A DNA stretch of 64,000 bases from an uncultured Erysipelotrichaceae bacterium (GCA_902785135.1 CACZXL010000001.1:148950-212949); one strand, 5' to 3'. Counted from the first letter of the stretch, positions 33,894 to 43,295 are shown. Numbers and translations are program-made. The notes: generated by a model from the sequence alone, not told the origin.

Positions 33894-35438
33894 ATGGAAC
33901 AAAAATTATTGTTTTCCATATTTGGATTAATTTTTGGTGTAATAATTACATTTGTAATTACATTTATTTTAAATAAATCAAAAGAAAAACAATCTGATAA
34001 TATACTAGAAAAAGCTAAAAAAGAAGCAGAAAAGCATAAAAGAGATGCAATATTAGAATTAAAAGAAGAACAATTTAAAATTAAACAAGATTTTGAAAAA
34101 GAATTAAAAGAAAAAAAAGAAGAAGCTAAAGAATTAGATGAAAGAATGAGATCTAGAGAAGAGAGTATAGATAGAAGAGATCAAATTCTTAACGATAGAG
34201 AAAATATATTATCAGAAAAAGAAAATAGTATTACAGAAAGACAAAAAGAAATTCAAAAATTGGAAGACAGAGCTAACGAAATTGTAAAAGAAGAATTAGG
34301 ACGTCTTGAAGAAATATCAGGATTAACTAAAGAAGACGCTAAAAAAAGAATAATGTCTAGGGTTGAAGAAACTATGACAAAAGAAATTGCAGCTTATATT
34401 AAGGATAGAGAAGCAGAGGCAAAACTTGATGTAGATAAAAAGGCAAAAGAAATGCTTGTTTCGTCTATGCAAAAATATAGTGCTGACGTAACAAATGAAG
34501 TTACAGTATCAGTAATTAATTTACCTAACGATGATATGAAAGGTAGAATTATTGGTAGAGAAGGTAGAAATATTAGAACAATAGAAGCAGTAACTGGTGT
34601 AGATTTAATTATTGATGATACTCCAGAAGCAATTGTTATATCTAGTTTTGATCCTTTAAGAAGAGAAATTGCTAAAGTAACAATTGAAAGTTTAATTAAA
34701 GATGGAAGAATTCATCCTGGTAGAATTGAAGAATTATATGATAAAACATGTGAAGATTTCAAGAAAACTATTATTGAAAAAGGTGAAGAAGCAGTATTCA
34801 AACTTGGTTTAGGTAAAATAGATCCAGAATTAATTGAAACTATTGGTAAATTATATTTTAGAACAAGTTATGGGCAAAATGTATTACAACATTCTATAGA
34901 AGTAGCTAATTTAGCAGGTATTATGGCAGGAGAAACTGGTGAAAATGTTACACTTGCTAAAAGAGCTGGTTTACTTCACGATATAGGTAAAGCTATAGAT
35001 TTTGAAGTAGAAGGTTCTCACGTAGATATAGGAGCAGATATAGCTAGAAAATATGAAGAAGATGACGTAGTTATTAATACTATTATGTCGCATCATGGTG
35101 ACTGCGAACCAACTAGTGTTATTGCTGAATTAGTTGCAATTGCTGATTCAATAAGTGCAGCTAGACCAGGGGCTAGAAATGACTCATTAGAAAACTATGT
35201 TAAGAGATTACAACAACTTGAAGAAATCGCAGATGGTTTTGGTGGAATTGAAAAGAGTTATGCAGTACAAGCTGGTAGAGAACTAAGAGTTATAGTTAAA
35301 CCAGAAGAAATAGATGAACTATCTTCAGTTAAATTGGCAAGAGATATTAAGAATAAGATAGAAGAAGAACTACAATATCCAGGTACTATTAAAGTAGTAT
35401 TAATAAGAGAAACAAGAGTAGTAGAAGAAGCTAAATAA
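33894..35438 (+). CDS. rny: Ribonuclease Y
   Basis: 514 residues. N-terminal membrane anchor (about 5-26), long coiled coil (about 30-160), KH RNA-binding domain with [17 protein letters not shown] near 217, and HD catalytic domain with [12 protein letters not shown] near 360 and [11 protein letters not shown]. An endoribonuclease that starts mRNA decay from the membrane. Located after recA as in Bacillus, here separated by asnB and hisG. Confidence 0.97.
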   Translation: MEQKLLFSIFGLIFGVIITFVITFILNKSKEKQSDNILEKAKKEAEKHKRDAILELKEEQFKIKQDFEKELKEKKEEAKELDERMRSREESIDRRDQILNDRENILSEKENSITERQKEIQKLEDRANEIVKEELGRLEEISGLTKEDAKKRIMSRVEETMTKEIAAYIKDREAEAKLDVDKKAKEMLVSSMQKYSADVTNEVTVSVINLPNDDMKGRIIGREGRNIRTIEAVTGVDLIIDDTPEAIVISSFDPLRREIAKVTIESLIKDGRIHPGRIEELYDKTCEDFKKTIIEKGEEAVFKLGLGKIDPELIETIGKLYFRTSYGQNVLQHSIEVANLAGIMAGETGENVTLAKRAGLLHDIGKAIDFEVEGSHVDIGADIARKYEEDDVVINTIMSHHGDCEPTSVIAELVAIADSISAARPGARNDSLENYVKRLQQLEEIADGFGGIEKSYAVQAGRELRVIVKPEEIDELSSVKLARDIKNKIEEELQYPGTIKVVLIRETRVVEEAK

Positions 35439-35449
35439 GCTTCTTTTTT
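35426..35449 (+). terminator. Terminator after rny
   Basis: Stem AGAAGCT/AGCTTC(T) with AAATA loop, overlapping the stop codon, then T-run. Confidence 0.75.
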
Positions 35450-35491
35450 CATATTTAAACAATTAATACATATAATTAATTAGGTGAAAAT

Positions 35492-36409
35492 ATGAAAAAT
35501 ATCATTAATTATTACTATAATTTAAATATTGTAGATTGTTATATTAATAATGATAGATATTATTTCTATATTGATAATACTGAATATATATTTATGAATT
35601 ATGATAAGTCTATTGAAGAATTAAGTGATAAATATAATCTTTATAGTAATCTTAAAAATAAGAATATATTGGTAAATGACATTATTACTAACATAAATAA
35701 TCAAATAATAACTATTGTTAATGGTAAAGCGTATATTCTTTTAAGGAATAATTGCAAAAGTAGAAATTTTAATTTAAATGATATTTTATATTTACAAAAT
35801 AATACTGATACTATTTTTAGTAAAAAAAAAGGTCTAGATAATAATTGGATAAAGTTGTGGAAAATAAAAATAGATTACTATGAGAATCAATTTATAAATT
35901 TATCTAAAATAAATAGTCTTATATATAACACACTAGATTATTATATAGGTTTGGGAGAAAATGCAATCAGTTATTTGTCATTTAATAATTGCTATAATAA
36001 TCGATATTGTGTTTCTCATAGTAGGATAAGCATAAATGAGCCTGCTTTTGATTTTTATAATCCAATAAATTTTATTATTGATAATAGAGTTAGAGATTTT
36101 GCAGAATTAATCAAAAATATGTTTTTTTTAGATAAAATAGATTTTGATACTTTTATATTGTATTTAAATACAATGAATTTTAATAAAAGTGAATATCTTT
36201 TGTTAGTTTCTAGATTGTTATTTCCAACATTTTACTTTGATTTTATAGATGATATTTTAAATAAGAAAATAGATGAAACATATATTAAAAGGATAATAAA
36301 TAAAACAGATTCATATATATTATTTTTAAAATCTATTATGATGCATATAATTTACAACAAAAGAATAAATATTCCGATAATTGATTGGATAATAAAAAAA
36401 ACTGATTAA
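35492..36409 (+). CDS. CotS/APH-fold-like protein, probably inactive
   Basis: 305 residues, rich in Asn, Tyr and Ile. The middle part loosely follows the kinase-like CotS spore-coat family: a segment near residue 160 (SYLSFNNCYNNRYCVSHSRI) where the catalytic loop would lie, then EPAFDFYNPINFIID and RVRDFAELIKNMFF in place of the DFD and following helix. The catalytic Asp-Asn pattern is not clear, so it may be a structural spore-coat protein. The assignment rests on layout only. AGGTGAAAAT precedes the ATG. Confidence 0.45.
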   Translation: MKNIINYYYNLNIVDCYINNDRYYFYIDNTEYIFMNYDKSIEELSDKYNLYSNLKNKNILVNDIITNINNQIITIVNGKAYILLRNNCKSRNFNLNDILYLQNNTDTIFSKKKGLDNNWIKLWKIKIDYYENQFINLSKINSLIYNTLDYYIGLGENAISYLSFNNCYNNRYCVSHSRISINEPAFDFYNPINFIIDNRVRDFAELIKNMFFLDKIDFDTFILYLNTMNFNKSEYLLLVSRLLFPTFYFDFIDDILNKKIDETYIKRIINKTDSYILFLKSIMMHIIYNKRINIPIIDWIIKKTD

Positions 36410-36651
36410 TTATCAGTTTCATTGTTTAAAATTTGTCTTACTTCTAAAACCTCAGGTATTTCAGAAGTTAAAATAGATTCAACAGTATCCTTTATTTCAA
36501 AATCAGCAATAGAACAATTTGCGCAGTTTCCAGTTAATTTGACGTATACTATACCATCTTCGTATTTTATAAATTCAACATCTCCGCCATCATTCATTAA
36601 AAAAGGTCTGATTTTTTCAATAATAAATTTAATATGCTCTATTGTGTCCAT
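36406..36651 (-). CDS. NifU C-terminal domain (Nfu-type) Fe-S protein
   Basis: 81 residues: a single Nfu domain with FLMNDGGDVEFIKYEDG and the CxxC iron-sulfur ligands in GNCANCSIADFEIK near residue 43. It carries or transfers [4Fe-4S] clusters to apoproteins. Convergent with the CotS-like gene, with the two ends overlapping by 4 bases, and divergent from the S1-domain gene. Confidence 0.9.
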   Translation of the reverse strand: MDTIEHIKFIIEKIRPFLMNDGGDVEFIKYEDGIVYVKLTGNCANCSIADFEIKDTVESILTSEIPEVLEVRQILNNETDN

Positions 36652-36750
36652 AAAGTTTCCTCCATGAACAATTATACATTAAAAAGAAAAGAATATCAAA
36701 AAAAAATAATAAATAGCAAAAAAAGTGTTATAATACACGTAGGTGAAAGA

Positions 36751-37098
36751 ATGAAGTATAAATTAAATGATATTGTTACAGTTTCAATTACTTCAATTGT
36801 TTCATATGGCGTTTTTGTAAAAGTAGATGAAGAGTATACAGGATTAATCCATATATCAGAGGTTAATGGTTCCTATATTAATGATATAGAAAATTATTTT
36901 AAATCTAACAAAGAAATAAAGGCTCGTATAATTGGAATAGATGAAAAAAACAAACATATAAGTCTAAGTACAAAAAAAATAAAAGAAAGTACAAGAAAAA
37001 ACAAGTTAAAAGAAGTAGGATCTGGTTTTAACGAATTAAAAGAAAATTTACCAAAATGGATAGATGAAACAAAGAAGGAATTAGAAAATAGCAAATAA
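36751..37098 (+). CDS. S1 RNA-binding domain protein (YugI/GSP13-like)
   Basis: 115 residues from ATG 36751, set by AGGTGAAAGA. The frame is open upstream, but a TATAAT at 36729-36734 shows the transcript starts after that. The S1 domain covers residues 4-75 (LNDIVTVSITSIVSYGVFVK, GLIHISEV, KARIIGIDEKNKHISLSTKK). A charged helical tail follows. Similar Bacillus proteins bind ribosomes or mRNA under stress. The 5' leader is very short. Confidence 0.85.
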   Translation: MKYKLNDIVTVSITSIVSYGVFVKVDEEYTGLIHISEVNGSYINDIENYFKSNKEIKARIIGIDEKNKHISLSTKKIKESTRKNKLKEVGSGFNELKENLPKWIDETKKELENSK

Positions 37099-37121
37099 AA
37101 TAAAAAAATTTTTAAATCGCA

Positions 37122-37150
37122 TTGACAAAAATAAATAACAATGATATAGT
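37122..37150 (+). promoter_or_regulatory. Promoter of the first tRNA operon
   Basis: -35 TTGACA (37122-37127), 17-base spacer, -10 TATAGT (37145-37150), 20 bases before tRNA-Val. Confidence 0.88.
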
Positions 37151-37169
37151 TAATTACGTCAATGTTTTT

Positions 37170-37246
37170 GGATTCTTAGCTCAGTTGGTTAGAGCATCTG
37201 CCTTACAAGCAGGAGGTCATAGGTTCGAGTCCTATAGAGTCCACCA
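37170..37246 (+). tRNA. tRNA-Val (UAC)
   Basis: Acceptor GGATTCT pairs with AGAGTCC (one G-U), A73, encoded CCA. Loop CTTACAA gives anticodon UAC. First gene of a five-tRNA operon. Confidence 0.95.
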
Positions 37247-37251
37247 TGTGT

Positions 37252-37327
<76 letters not shown>

Positions 37328-37336
37328 TTATTTTAT

Positions 37337-37420
37337 GGGAAGATAGCGAAGTGGCTAAACGCGGCAGACTGTAAATCTGCTCCTTAGGGTTCGGTGGTTC
37401 GAATCCACCTCTTCCCACCA
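37337..37420 (+). tRNA. tRNA-Tyr (GUA)
   Basis: Acceptor GGGAAGA pairs with TCTTCCC. Stem GCAGA/TCTGC encloses CTGTAAA, anticodon GUA. A long variable arm is present, as expected for bacterial tRNA-Tyr. CCA encoded. Confidence 0.95.
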
Positions 37421-37427
37421 CGGGTTT

Positions 37428-37502
37428 TGCCTTGTAGCCAAGTGGTAAGGCATCAGACTTTGACTCTGACATGCGCTAGTTCGAATCTAGCCAAGGCAGC
37501 CA
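37428..37502 (+). tRNA. tRNA-Gln (UUG)
   Basis: Acceptor TGCCTTG pairs with CAAGGCA, discriminator G, encoded CCA. Loop CTTTGAC gives anticodon UUG. Confidence 0.95.
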
Positions 37503-37515
37503 TTTTAATTGTTAT

Positions 37516-37591
37516 GTCTCGTTAGCTCAGCCGGTAGAGCACTTGACTTTTAATCAAGGGGTCATGCGTTCGAATCGCATACGAGACACCA
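37516..37591 (+). tRNA. tRNA-Lys (UUU)
   Basis: Acceptor GTCTCGT pairs with ACGAGAC. Stem CTTGA/TCAAG encloses CTTTTAA, anticodon UUU. CCA encoded. Last gene of this operon. Confidence 0.95.
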
Positions 37592-37603
37592 TTTTAAAAA
37601 AAT

Positions 37604-37626
37604 AGACTTCTTATGAAGTCTTTTTT
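37604..37626 (+). terminator. Terminator of the first tRNA operon
   Basis: Stem AGACTTC/GAAGTCT with TTAT loop and T-run. Confidence 0.88.
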
Positions 37627-37668
37627 CTTTGATTGATTAATAGAAATAATAATATTTAAAAAAAGGTA

Positions 37669-37697
37669 TTGCAATTTTTCATAAAATATATTATACT
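37669..37697 (+). promoter_or_regulatory. Promoter of the second tRNA operon
   Basis: -35 TTGCAA (37669-37674), 17-base spacer, -10 TATACT (37692-37697). Confidence 0.8.
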
Positions 37698-37731
37698 TAA
37701 ATACGTCCAGCAAAGGACATATTTGGTGCAC

Positions 37732-37820
37732 GCCTTAGTGGCGGAATTGGTAGACGCACAGGACTTAAAATCCTGCGGGAGTCAAATCCCGTGCCGGTTC
37801 AAGTCCGGCCTGAGGCACCA
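37732..37820 (+). tRNA. tRNA-Leu (UAA)
   Basis: Acceptor GCCTTAG pairs with CTGAGGC (one T-G). Loop CTTAAAA gives anticodon UAA. Long variable arm typical of tRNA-Leu. CCA encoded. Confidence 0.95.
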
Positions 37821-37825
37821 TTTAT

Positions 37826-37920
<95 letters not shown>

Positions 37921-37937
37921 TAAAAAAATGTTTACAT

Positions 37938-38014
<77 letters not shown>

Positions 38015-38024
38015 ATGAATTTAA

Positions 38025-38050
38025 AATAACTTATGACAAGTTATTTTTTT
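38025..38050 (+). terminator. Terminator of the second tRNA operon
   Basis: Stem AATAACTT/AAGTTATT with five-base loop and T-run. Confidence 0.85.
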
Positions 38051-38112
38051 TTACTATTTTTAATTGATAAAAAATATAAATAATGGTAAAATTATCTTTA
38101 GTGGAGGGAAGT

Positions 38113-38544
38113 ATGAAAAAAGGTATAGTTTTAAGCTTAATGCTTATTGTAACTGTTTTATTAGCTACAGGATGCACTAAGAAAGAATCTAAGTTAACAT
38201 GTACTCAAACTGCAAGTGGTGTTGATATTGAATTCAACGTTGGATTCAAAGGAAATGTTATTGATACTATGGATTTTAACTATGATATGGATTTATCTAA
38301 ATATTCTGATTTACAAATTAATGCAATCGGAAAACAAGATTTCTGTACTACTGTTAAAAACTATATGAGTACTTATAAAGAAGCTTTCACAGATTGCAAA
38401 CAAAGTATTGAAAATAAACACTTAAAAGTTAATTCAGTACTTGATGTTAATAAAATTGCTAAGAGTTATTCACAAAAATTGTCATCTCCTAAGAAGGCAA
38501 AAGCTGAACTTGAAGCAGAAGGTTATACTTGTACAATCAAGTAA
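38113..38544 (+). CDS. Lipoprotein, unknown function
   Basis: 143 residues from ATG 38113, set by GGAGGG four bases upstream. A lipoprotein signal peptide ends in the lipobox LLATGC with Cys at residue 21. The mature part of about 120 residues has four further Cys that could form disulfides (in LTCTQ, DFCTTV, TDCKQS and YTCTIK). Such small lipoproteins with paired Cys are common in this group; no function is known. The thioredoxin-like exported proteins in the window could act on proteins of this kind. Confidence 0.7.
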   Translation: MKKGIVLSLMLIVTVLLATGCTKKESKLTCTQTASGVDIEFNVGFKGNVIDTMDFNYDMDLSKYSDLQINAIGKQDFCTTVKNYMSTYKEAFTDCKQSIENKHLKVNSVLDVNKIAKSYSQKLSSPKKAKAELEAEGYTCTIK

Positions 38545-38546
38545 TA

Positions 38547-38577
38547 AAAATATAACACCTAGGTGTTATATTTTTTT
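38547..38577 (+). terminator. Terminator after lipoprotein gene
   Basis: Long stem AAATATAACACC/GGTGTTATATTT followed by T-run. Confidence 0.88.
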
Positions 38578-38629
38578 GTTCTTTATTATTATATTATTAA
38601 TATAATTAAATAGGTGATGCTTTCTGAAA

Positions 38630-39406
38630 TTGTTCTTTAAAAGTATTATTATTGGTATATGTGCAATACTACCAGGAGTTAGTGGTTCTGTAATAGCAGT
38701 TAGTTTTGGTATATATGATGAATTAATTAGAATAGTTACTAACTATAAAGAAGTTTTAAAGCATAAAAAGTATTTATTTATTGTTATTATAGGTACATTA
38801 ATAGGAATTTATTTTTGCAGTTATTTTTTATTGTATATTTATAAATATAAAACTATTATTTATTATTCTTTGACAGGAATTATACTTAGTGAAATTCCTT
38901 TTTTGGTTAAAAAAATTCATATAAAATCTAAAATATGTATATGTCCTATGCTCATTTCGTTTTTATTATCTCTATTATTAGATTTAATTAATAGTAATAA
39001 TAGTGTTAAATCATTTTCTTTTTTTAAATATTTACTAGGTGGAATACTATTTTCTTTTGGAAAAGTATTTCCCGGGGTAAGTAGTTCTTTCTTTCTGGTA
39101 AGTTTAGGAATATTTGAAAATATTATAGTAATAATTACAAATCCTTTTTTAATAATTAAAAATTTTAACTTATATTTGCCATTTATAATTGGAAGTATAG
39201 TAGGCTTTATAATTTTTTTAAAGCTTTTATCATTTTTATTAAATAAAAAGACATCTTTTATGTATAGTATTATTCTAGGTTTTATGATTTCTTCAGTATT
39301 TGTAATAATTCCTAGTTTTAAATTAGCGATTGAAAATATTGTTGGAATAATCCTAATGATATCATTCTTTGTACTTTTTATATACATTAAAGCGAAAAAT
39401 GACTAA
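38630..39406 (+). CDS. DUF368 family polyprenyl-phosphate transporter (PopT-like)
   Basis: 258 residues, about eight membrane helices, with the family signature twice: ILPGVSGSVIAVSFGIYDE near residue 13 and FPGVSSSFFLVSLGIFEN near residue 145. DUF368 proteins (PopT) recycle undecaprenyl phosphate across the membrane for wall synthesis. The start is not ATG: TTG 38630 is shown, and CTG 38624 would sit closer to the AGGTGA site at 38612. An ATG at 38617 is in another frame and stops after eight codons. Confidence 0.8.
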   Translation: MFFKSIIIGICAILPGVSGSVIAVSFGIYDELIRIVTNYKEVLKHKKYLFIVIIGTLIGIYFCSYFLLYIYKYKTIIYYSLTGIILSEIPFLVKKIHIKSKICICPMLISFLLSLLLDLINSNNSVKSFSFFKYLLGGILFSFGKVFPGVSSSFFLVSLGIFENIIVIITNPFLIIKNFNLYLPFIIGSIVGFIIFLKLLSFLLNKKTSFMYSIILGFMISSVFVIIPSFKLAIENIVGIILMISFFVLFIYIKAKND

Positions 39407-39413
39407 TAAACTA

Positions 39414-39443
39414 TTGACAAGTTTATCAAAAATTTAGTATACT
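39414..39443 (+). promoter_or_regulatory. Promoter of the third tRNA operon
   Basis: -35 TTGACA (39414-39419), 18-base spacer, -10 TATACT (39438-39443), 20 bases before tRNA-Asp. Confidence 0.85.
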
Positions 39444-39462
39444 AAATTTGCATTTTGGTTGT

Positions 39463-39538
39463 GGTTCCGTGGTGTAGTGGTTAACACGTCTGCCTGTCAC
39501 GCAGAAGATCGAGGGTTCAAGTCCCTTCGGAACCGCCA
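39463..39538 (+). tRNA. tRNA-Asp (GUC)
   Basis: Acceptor GGTTCCG pairs with CGGAACC, discriminator G, CCA encoded. Stem TCTGC/GCAGA encloses CTGTCAC, anticodon GUC. Confidence 0.95.
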
Positions 39539-39583
39539 TTTTTTATTTATGCAAATTTTTTACTAAATTTTTGTTTATAGTAT

Positions 39584-39659
39584 GGCTCTGTAGCTCAGTC
39601 GGTAGAGCACAGGACTGAAAATCCTGGTGTCGGCAGTTCGATCCTGCCCGGAGCCACCA
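39584..39659 (+). tRNA. tRNA-Phe (GAA)
   Basis: Acceptor GGCTCTG pairs with CGGAGCC. Stem CAGGA/TCCTG encloses CTGAAAA, anticodon GAA. CCA encoded. Confidence 0.95.
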
Positions 39660-39677
39660 TTTTATAATTGTAGTTAC

Positions 39678-39754
39678 GCGCTCGTAGCTCAGCTGGATAG
39701 AGTGTTTGGCTACGAACCAAAAGGTCAGGGGTTCGAATCCCTTCGAGCGCACCA
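39678..39754 (+). tRNA. tRNA-Arg (ACG)
   Basis: Acceptor GCGCTCG pairs with CGAGCGC. Stem TTTGG/CCAAA encloses CTACGAA, anticodon ACG, read as ICG after deamination. CCA encoded. Confidence 0.95.
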
Positions 39755-39774
39755 TTTTTTGGATTTTATTAACT

Positions 39775-39851
39775 CGGGAAGTAGCACAACTTGGCAGTGC
39801 GCGTGGTTTGGGACCATGAGGTTGCAGGTTCAAATCCTGTCTTCCCGACCA
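39775..39851 (+). tRNA. tRNA-Pro (UGG)
   Basis: Acceptor CGGGAAG pairs with CTTCCCG. Loop TTTGGGA gives anticodon UGG. CCA encoded. Last gene of the third tRNA group. Confidence 0.95.
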
Positions 39852-39862
39852 TTGAGTATTTT

Positions 39863-39891
39863 ACCCTTATTTTATAAGGGTATTTTTTTTT
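39863..39891 (+). terminator. Terminator of the third tRNA operon
   Basis: Stem ACCCTTA/TAAGGGT with TTTTA loop and a nine-T run. Confidence 0.88.
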
Positions 39892-39978
39892 AGGAGAAGA
39901 TTGGGAGAAGATTTTTTAAAAAAAGTTTTTTTTGAAAAGTCTATTTTTAAACCACACGCACAAAAGAGTTTTCTTCTT

Positions 39979-40737
39979 TTATATTAATTGGTATTCAAAT
40001 AATTCTAAAGGAATTCTATTATATAGTTTTTCAATATCATTTAGACAAATTGAAAAAATTGTTCCTCGAGTTTTTATTTTTCCAAAGTTTTCTTTGTCTT
40101 TATGAAAACTTATTTTAATTCCTATATTTATTGTTCCTTCTTCAATAAGTTTTATAAATGTATCAAAGTCTTTTAAAATATAATAATTAATTTTTTTGTA
40201 ATAATAATATTCGCTATTATTTTGTTCTTTCGATAATGATTCAATAATAACTAATTTTTTTAGTTTTAGAAACAATCTTTCTTTTAACATTTTAAATGAC
40301 CAGGAAGTTTTGATATTCAAATTATTACCTAAATAGTCAACTGCAATAAAATCGATTTTTTCATTTTTTGAATCTACTATTATTTTTCCCATTTTATATA
40401 GACCAATAGGAGTATAGTTGATAGTATTAAAATCCATGTTAAATACTTTTATATTTTTATATGTTTTATCTGGGTATCCTAATTTATCAAGAATATTTGT
40501 TGGAAAAATGCTATCTCCATCTGGCATAATACTAAACAAATGAATTTTTTTTCTACTATTATATCTTACTGTTTTTATTTCTATATTACCAAAATCAGGA
40601 AGAGGAAGTGAATCTTCTTTTTTACCTAGTAAATATTCAAATGTATATCCTAATCCTGTATAACCTTTCCTCATACTTTTAATTCATCCTAGTTTATTTA
40701 TTATTAAAAATTTTTTATATAAATTAATAATACTCAT
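39979..40737 (-). pseudogene. MvaI/BcnI-type restriction endonuclease with in-frame TGA
   Basis: The minus-strand frame from ATG 40737 has a good GGAAGGAG site, reads 17 codons to LG, meets TGA (40684-40686), and goes on in the same frame as IKSMRKGYTGLGYTFEYLLG for 234 more residues to the stop at 39979. That segment matches the start of the MvaI/BcnI nuclease core, with the metal site LPDFGNIEIKTVR (PD...ExK). The ATG at 40674 has no ribosome binding site. So the gene is either broken by a nonsense codon or came from a host reading TGA as Trp. No methyltransferase is adjacent. It lies next to a tRNA cluster. Confidence 0.68.
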
Positions 40738-40937
40738 ATTAAATATCTCCTTCCAATAGTTTTATTATCTTATTTAATAATTAATTCCCTTATTATTATT
40801 AAAAAACTAGAATGATTTAAGAATTTTTAGTATAATTAATTTGTAAACTTTAACGCGCATAATGAAAACGCAACTGAAAATTGGTATAAATAAAAATTGA
40901 ATAGTTTTATCATGGTTGTTGAAAGGAGAGATGTCTA

Positions 40938-41849
40938 ATGAATTTTGGACAAAACTTAAAAAACTTAAGAAAATCTAAGAATATGTCACAAGAAGAATTA
41001 GCAGAAAGAGTTAACGTTTCTCGTCAATCTGTTAGTAAGTGGGAAACAGGTGAAGCTTATCCTGAAATGAATAATATACTTGAATTATGTAAAATCTTTC
41101 ATTGTCATATTAATGATTTAGTTAATGATAACATCCTAGATATAGATTCATTAGATGAAGATGTTAAAATGAGTGCGGTTAAATTTAAAAAAGAAAAACA
41201 AAAACAAATGAAAGGAATAAGTAAAGTATTATCTTTAATTGGTAAAATTGGTGCGATTGTTGCAAGAGTAGGACTTGTATTCTTAATAATTGCTATGGTT
41301 ACATTACCATTTGTATTTGCTAATATAGAAGTTAATGATGGAAAAATAATTTCAAATAATAATAAAATTGAATTAGTAAAACATAATAATACATATGATG
41401 TTAGAATAAATGGTTCAACAGCAGCTACTAACATAAAAGATAAGGATTTAGATATGACTGCAAAATCTATTGAACATTTTTCTAAACCAGGGGTAATAGT
41501 TTTAATGGAATTAGGTTTTGCATTTATAGCAGCTTTCTTAATAGTATTAATTAAGTCTTTAAAACATTTAGAATTATTATTTGAAAATATTAATAAAGGT
41601 GATACTCCATTTACTTTAGATAATGTTAATCATATTAAAAAGATGTCTTATCTTATGATTGCATGTTTAATTCTTTCCGCAATTGGAGAATCACTACTTG
41701 ATATTCCATTTAATGGCGCATTTGTATTTGATTTCAATATTTTAAATATTGTAGAAATACTATTCTTATATAGTATGTCTTTAGTATTTGAATATGGCCA
41801 TGAAATTCAATTAGATTCAAAAGGTAAAATCTATGATGAAGATGTATAA
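40938..41849 (+). CDS. Xre-family regulator with membrane domain (DUF2975-like)
   Basis: 303 residues. N-terminal Xre helix-turn-helix (GQNLKNLRKSKNMSQEELAE, residues 4-23; VSRQSVSKWETGEAYPEM). After a linker, about four transmembrane helices: one near 103-122, one near 185-205, and two after the DUF2975-like motif KGDTPFTLDNVNHIKKM. Such proteins are membrane-bound regulators. Ribosome binding site AAAGGAGAG. Target genes unknown; a short stretch at 41850-41958 after it encodes only small fragments (for example IVEELKDTKKYKED) that look like decayed coding DNA. Confidence 0.78.
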   Translation: MNFGQNLKNLRKSKNMSQEELAERVNVSRQSVSKWETGEAYPEMNNILELCKIFHCHINDLVNDNILDIDSLDEDVKMSAVKFKKEKQKQMKGISKVLSLIGKIGAIVARVGLVFLIIAMVTLPFVFANIEVNDGKIISNNNKIELVKHNNTYDVRINGSTAATNIKDKDLDMTAKSIEHFSKPGVIVLMELGFAFIAAFLIVLIKSLKHLELLFENINKGDTPFTLDNVNHIKKMSYLMIACLILSAIGESLLDIPFNGAFVFDFNILNIVEILFLYSMSLVFEYGHEIQLDSKGKIYDEDV

Positions 41850-41956
41850 TAATAAAAGAACACCAGCAAGATTTCTTTATATACTTAATCTATTATTTCT
41901 ATAAAATAGAAAAATAGTTATAGTTGAAGAATTAAAAGATACAAAAAAATATAAGG

Positions 41957-41984
41957 AAGATTAGTTTTTACTAATCTTTTTTTA
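41957..41984 (+). terminator. Terminator
   Basis: Stem AAGATTAGT/ACTAATCTT with TTTT loop and T-run. Confidence 0.85.
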
Positions 41985-42014
41985 TTTATTATCCATACTA
42001 ATAATGGTGATTAT

Positions 42015-43295
42015 ATGATTAAGAAAAATACTTTAAGAAGATTAAAAAATAATTATATGTCTGATGAGAATAACGTTATAAGAAATAGAATACTAAATAA
42101 AACAGCTTTAGTTGATTTGGTAATTAATTATGAAGATAATTTAGATACGGTTTTTAATATAGAATTAAACACACATAATGTAGTAGATCAAAAATCTACA
42201 GGAAGATGTTGGTCGTTTGCTGGATTAAATATATTAAGAGAAGAAGTAATAAAGAATTGTAATCTCTCGAATTTTGAATTGTCTGGTAGTTATATTGCAT
42301 TTTATGATAAATTAGAGAGATTTAATTTACTAATGGATAGATTATCTAATTATGAAAAAAATGTGTATGATAAGTATGTTCAAGATATTTTAAAAACTGG
42401 TTTTGATGATGGTAGTACTTTTTTTGAGTTTAAAGCACTAGTGAAAAAATATGGTGTTGTTCCTAAAAATATTTTTTCAAATAGTTTTTCTTCTAATGAC
42501 ACTGGTGAACTTAATGATGTTTTATCTAGATTATTAAGAAAGTATTATTTAGAATTAAGTAAGGTAAATAATATAGATAAATTAAAGGATAAATATTTAA
42601 ACTATGCATATAAAATTTTAGGATCAGCTTACGGTCTTCCAAAAGAAAAGTTTGATTTTGAATATATAGATAATAATAGTAAATACCATATAGATAAAAA
42701 TATTACTCCTAAAGAGTTTTATAATAAATATATAAATATTGATTTAGATAATGATTATATTGAGGTATATTCATTTGAAGATGAAAAGTATAGTTTTAAT
42801 AAAATGTATTACTTAGAAGATGGTTCTTTGATAAGTGGATTAAAATCGTCTTCTGTTTTAAATCTAGATTATAAAAGAGTTAAAGAATTAATAATAAACC
42901 AATTAAAGGATAAAGAATTAGTTTATTTTAGTTCATCTACTACTGCTAAGTATGAAAATGGTTTATGGATTGATTTGATGAGTAGATATTCAAACTTATT
43001 TGATATAGATTTAAATCTGAATAGAAATGATATTATTGAAACTTATGGTACTATGGGCGAACACTCAATGGTTATTACAGGTGTGAATACTAATAGTGTT
43101 TTTAACAAATGGAAAGTTGAAAATAGTTGGGGATCTAAAGAAGGGAATAAGGGATACTTTGTAATGGAAGATAAATTTCTTTGTAACTATTTAATTAGCG
43201 TAGTAATTAATAAAAAACATTTAAATAAAAAAGAATTAGATATATTAAATACTAAACCTATAGAGGTAAGTAAGTGGGATTATAAATTTTGTTAA
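42015..43295 (+). CDS. pepC: Aminopeptidase C (bleomycin hydrolase family)
   Basis: 426 residues. Papain-like C1B peptidase with the Cys in DQKSTGRCWSFAGLN near residue 64, the His in MGEHSMVITGVN near residue 351, and the Asn in VENSWGSKEGNKGYF. It has the expected length for PepC and no signal peptide. A cytoplasmic hexameric aminopeptidase that releases amino acids from peptides. Ribosome binding site GGTGATT. Confidence 0.95.
   Translation: MIKKNTLRRLKNNYMSDENNVIRNRILNKTALVDLVINYEDNLDTVFNIELNTHNVVDQKSTGRCWSFAGLNILREEVIKNCNLSNFELSGSYIAFYDKLERFNLLMDRLSNYEKNVYDKYVQDILKTGFDDGSTFFEFKALVKKYGVVPKNIFSNSFSSNDTGELNDVLSRLLRKYYLELSKVNNIDKLKDKYLNYAYKILGSAYGLPKEKFDFEYIDNNSKYHIDKNITPKEFYNKYINIDLDNDYIEVYSFEDEKYSFNKMYYLEDGSLISGLKSSSVLNLDYKRVKELIINQLKDKELVYFSSSTTAKYENGLWIDLMSRYSNLFDIDLNLNRNDIIETYGTMGEHSMVITGVNTNSVFNKWKVENSWGSKEGNKGYFVMEDKFLCNYLISVVINKKHLNKKELDILNTKPIEVSKWDYKFC

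Noticed and set aside
39979..40737. Genome-wide use of TGA as Trp
   Set aside because: Conserved Trp residues elsewhere use TGG (for example in GlmS TRWATHG), and spoVAD and recU end at TGA with the next gene starting in ATGA.
39890..42000. Integrated phage or genomic island at tRNA-Pro
   Set aside because: No integrase, no repeat of the tRNA 3' end and no phage genes were seen; only one broken nuclease and one regulator.
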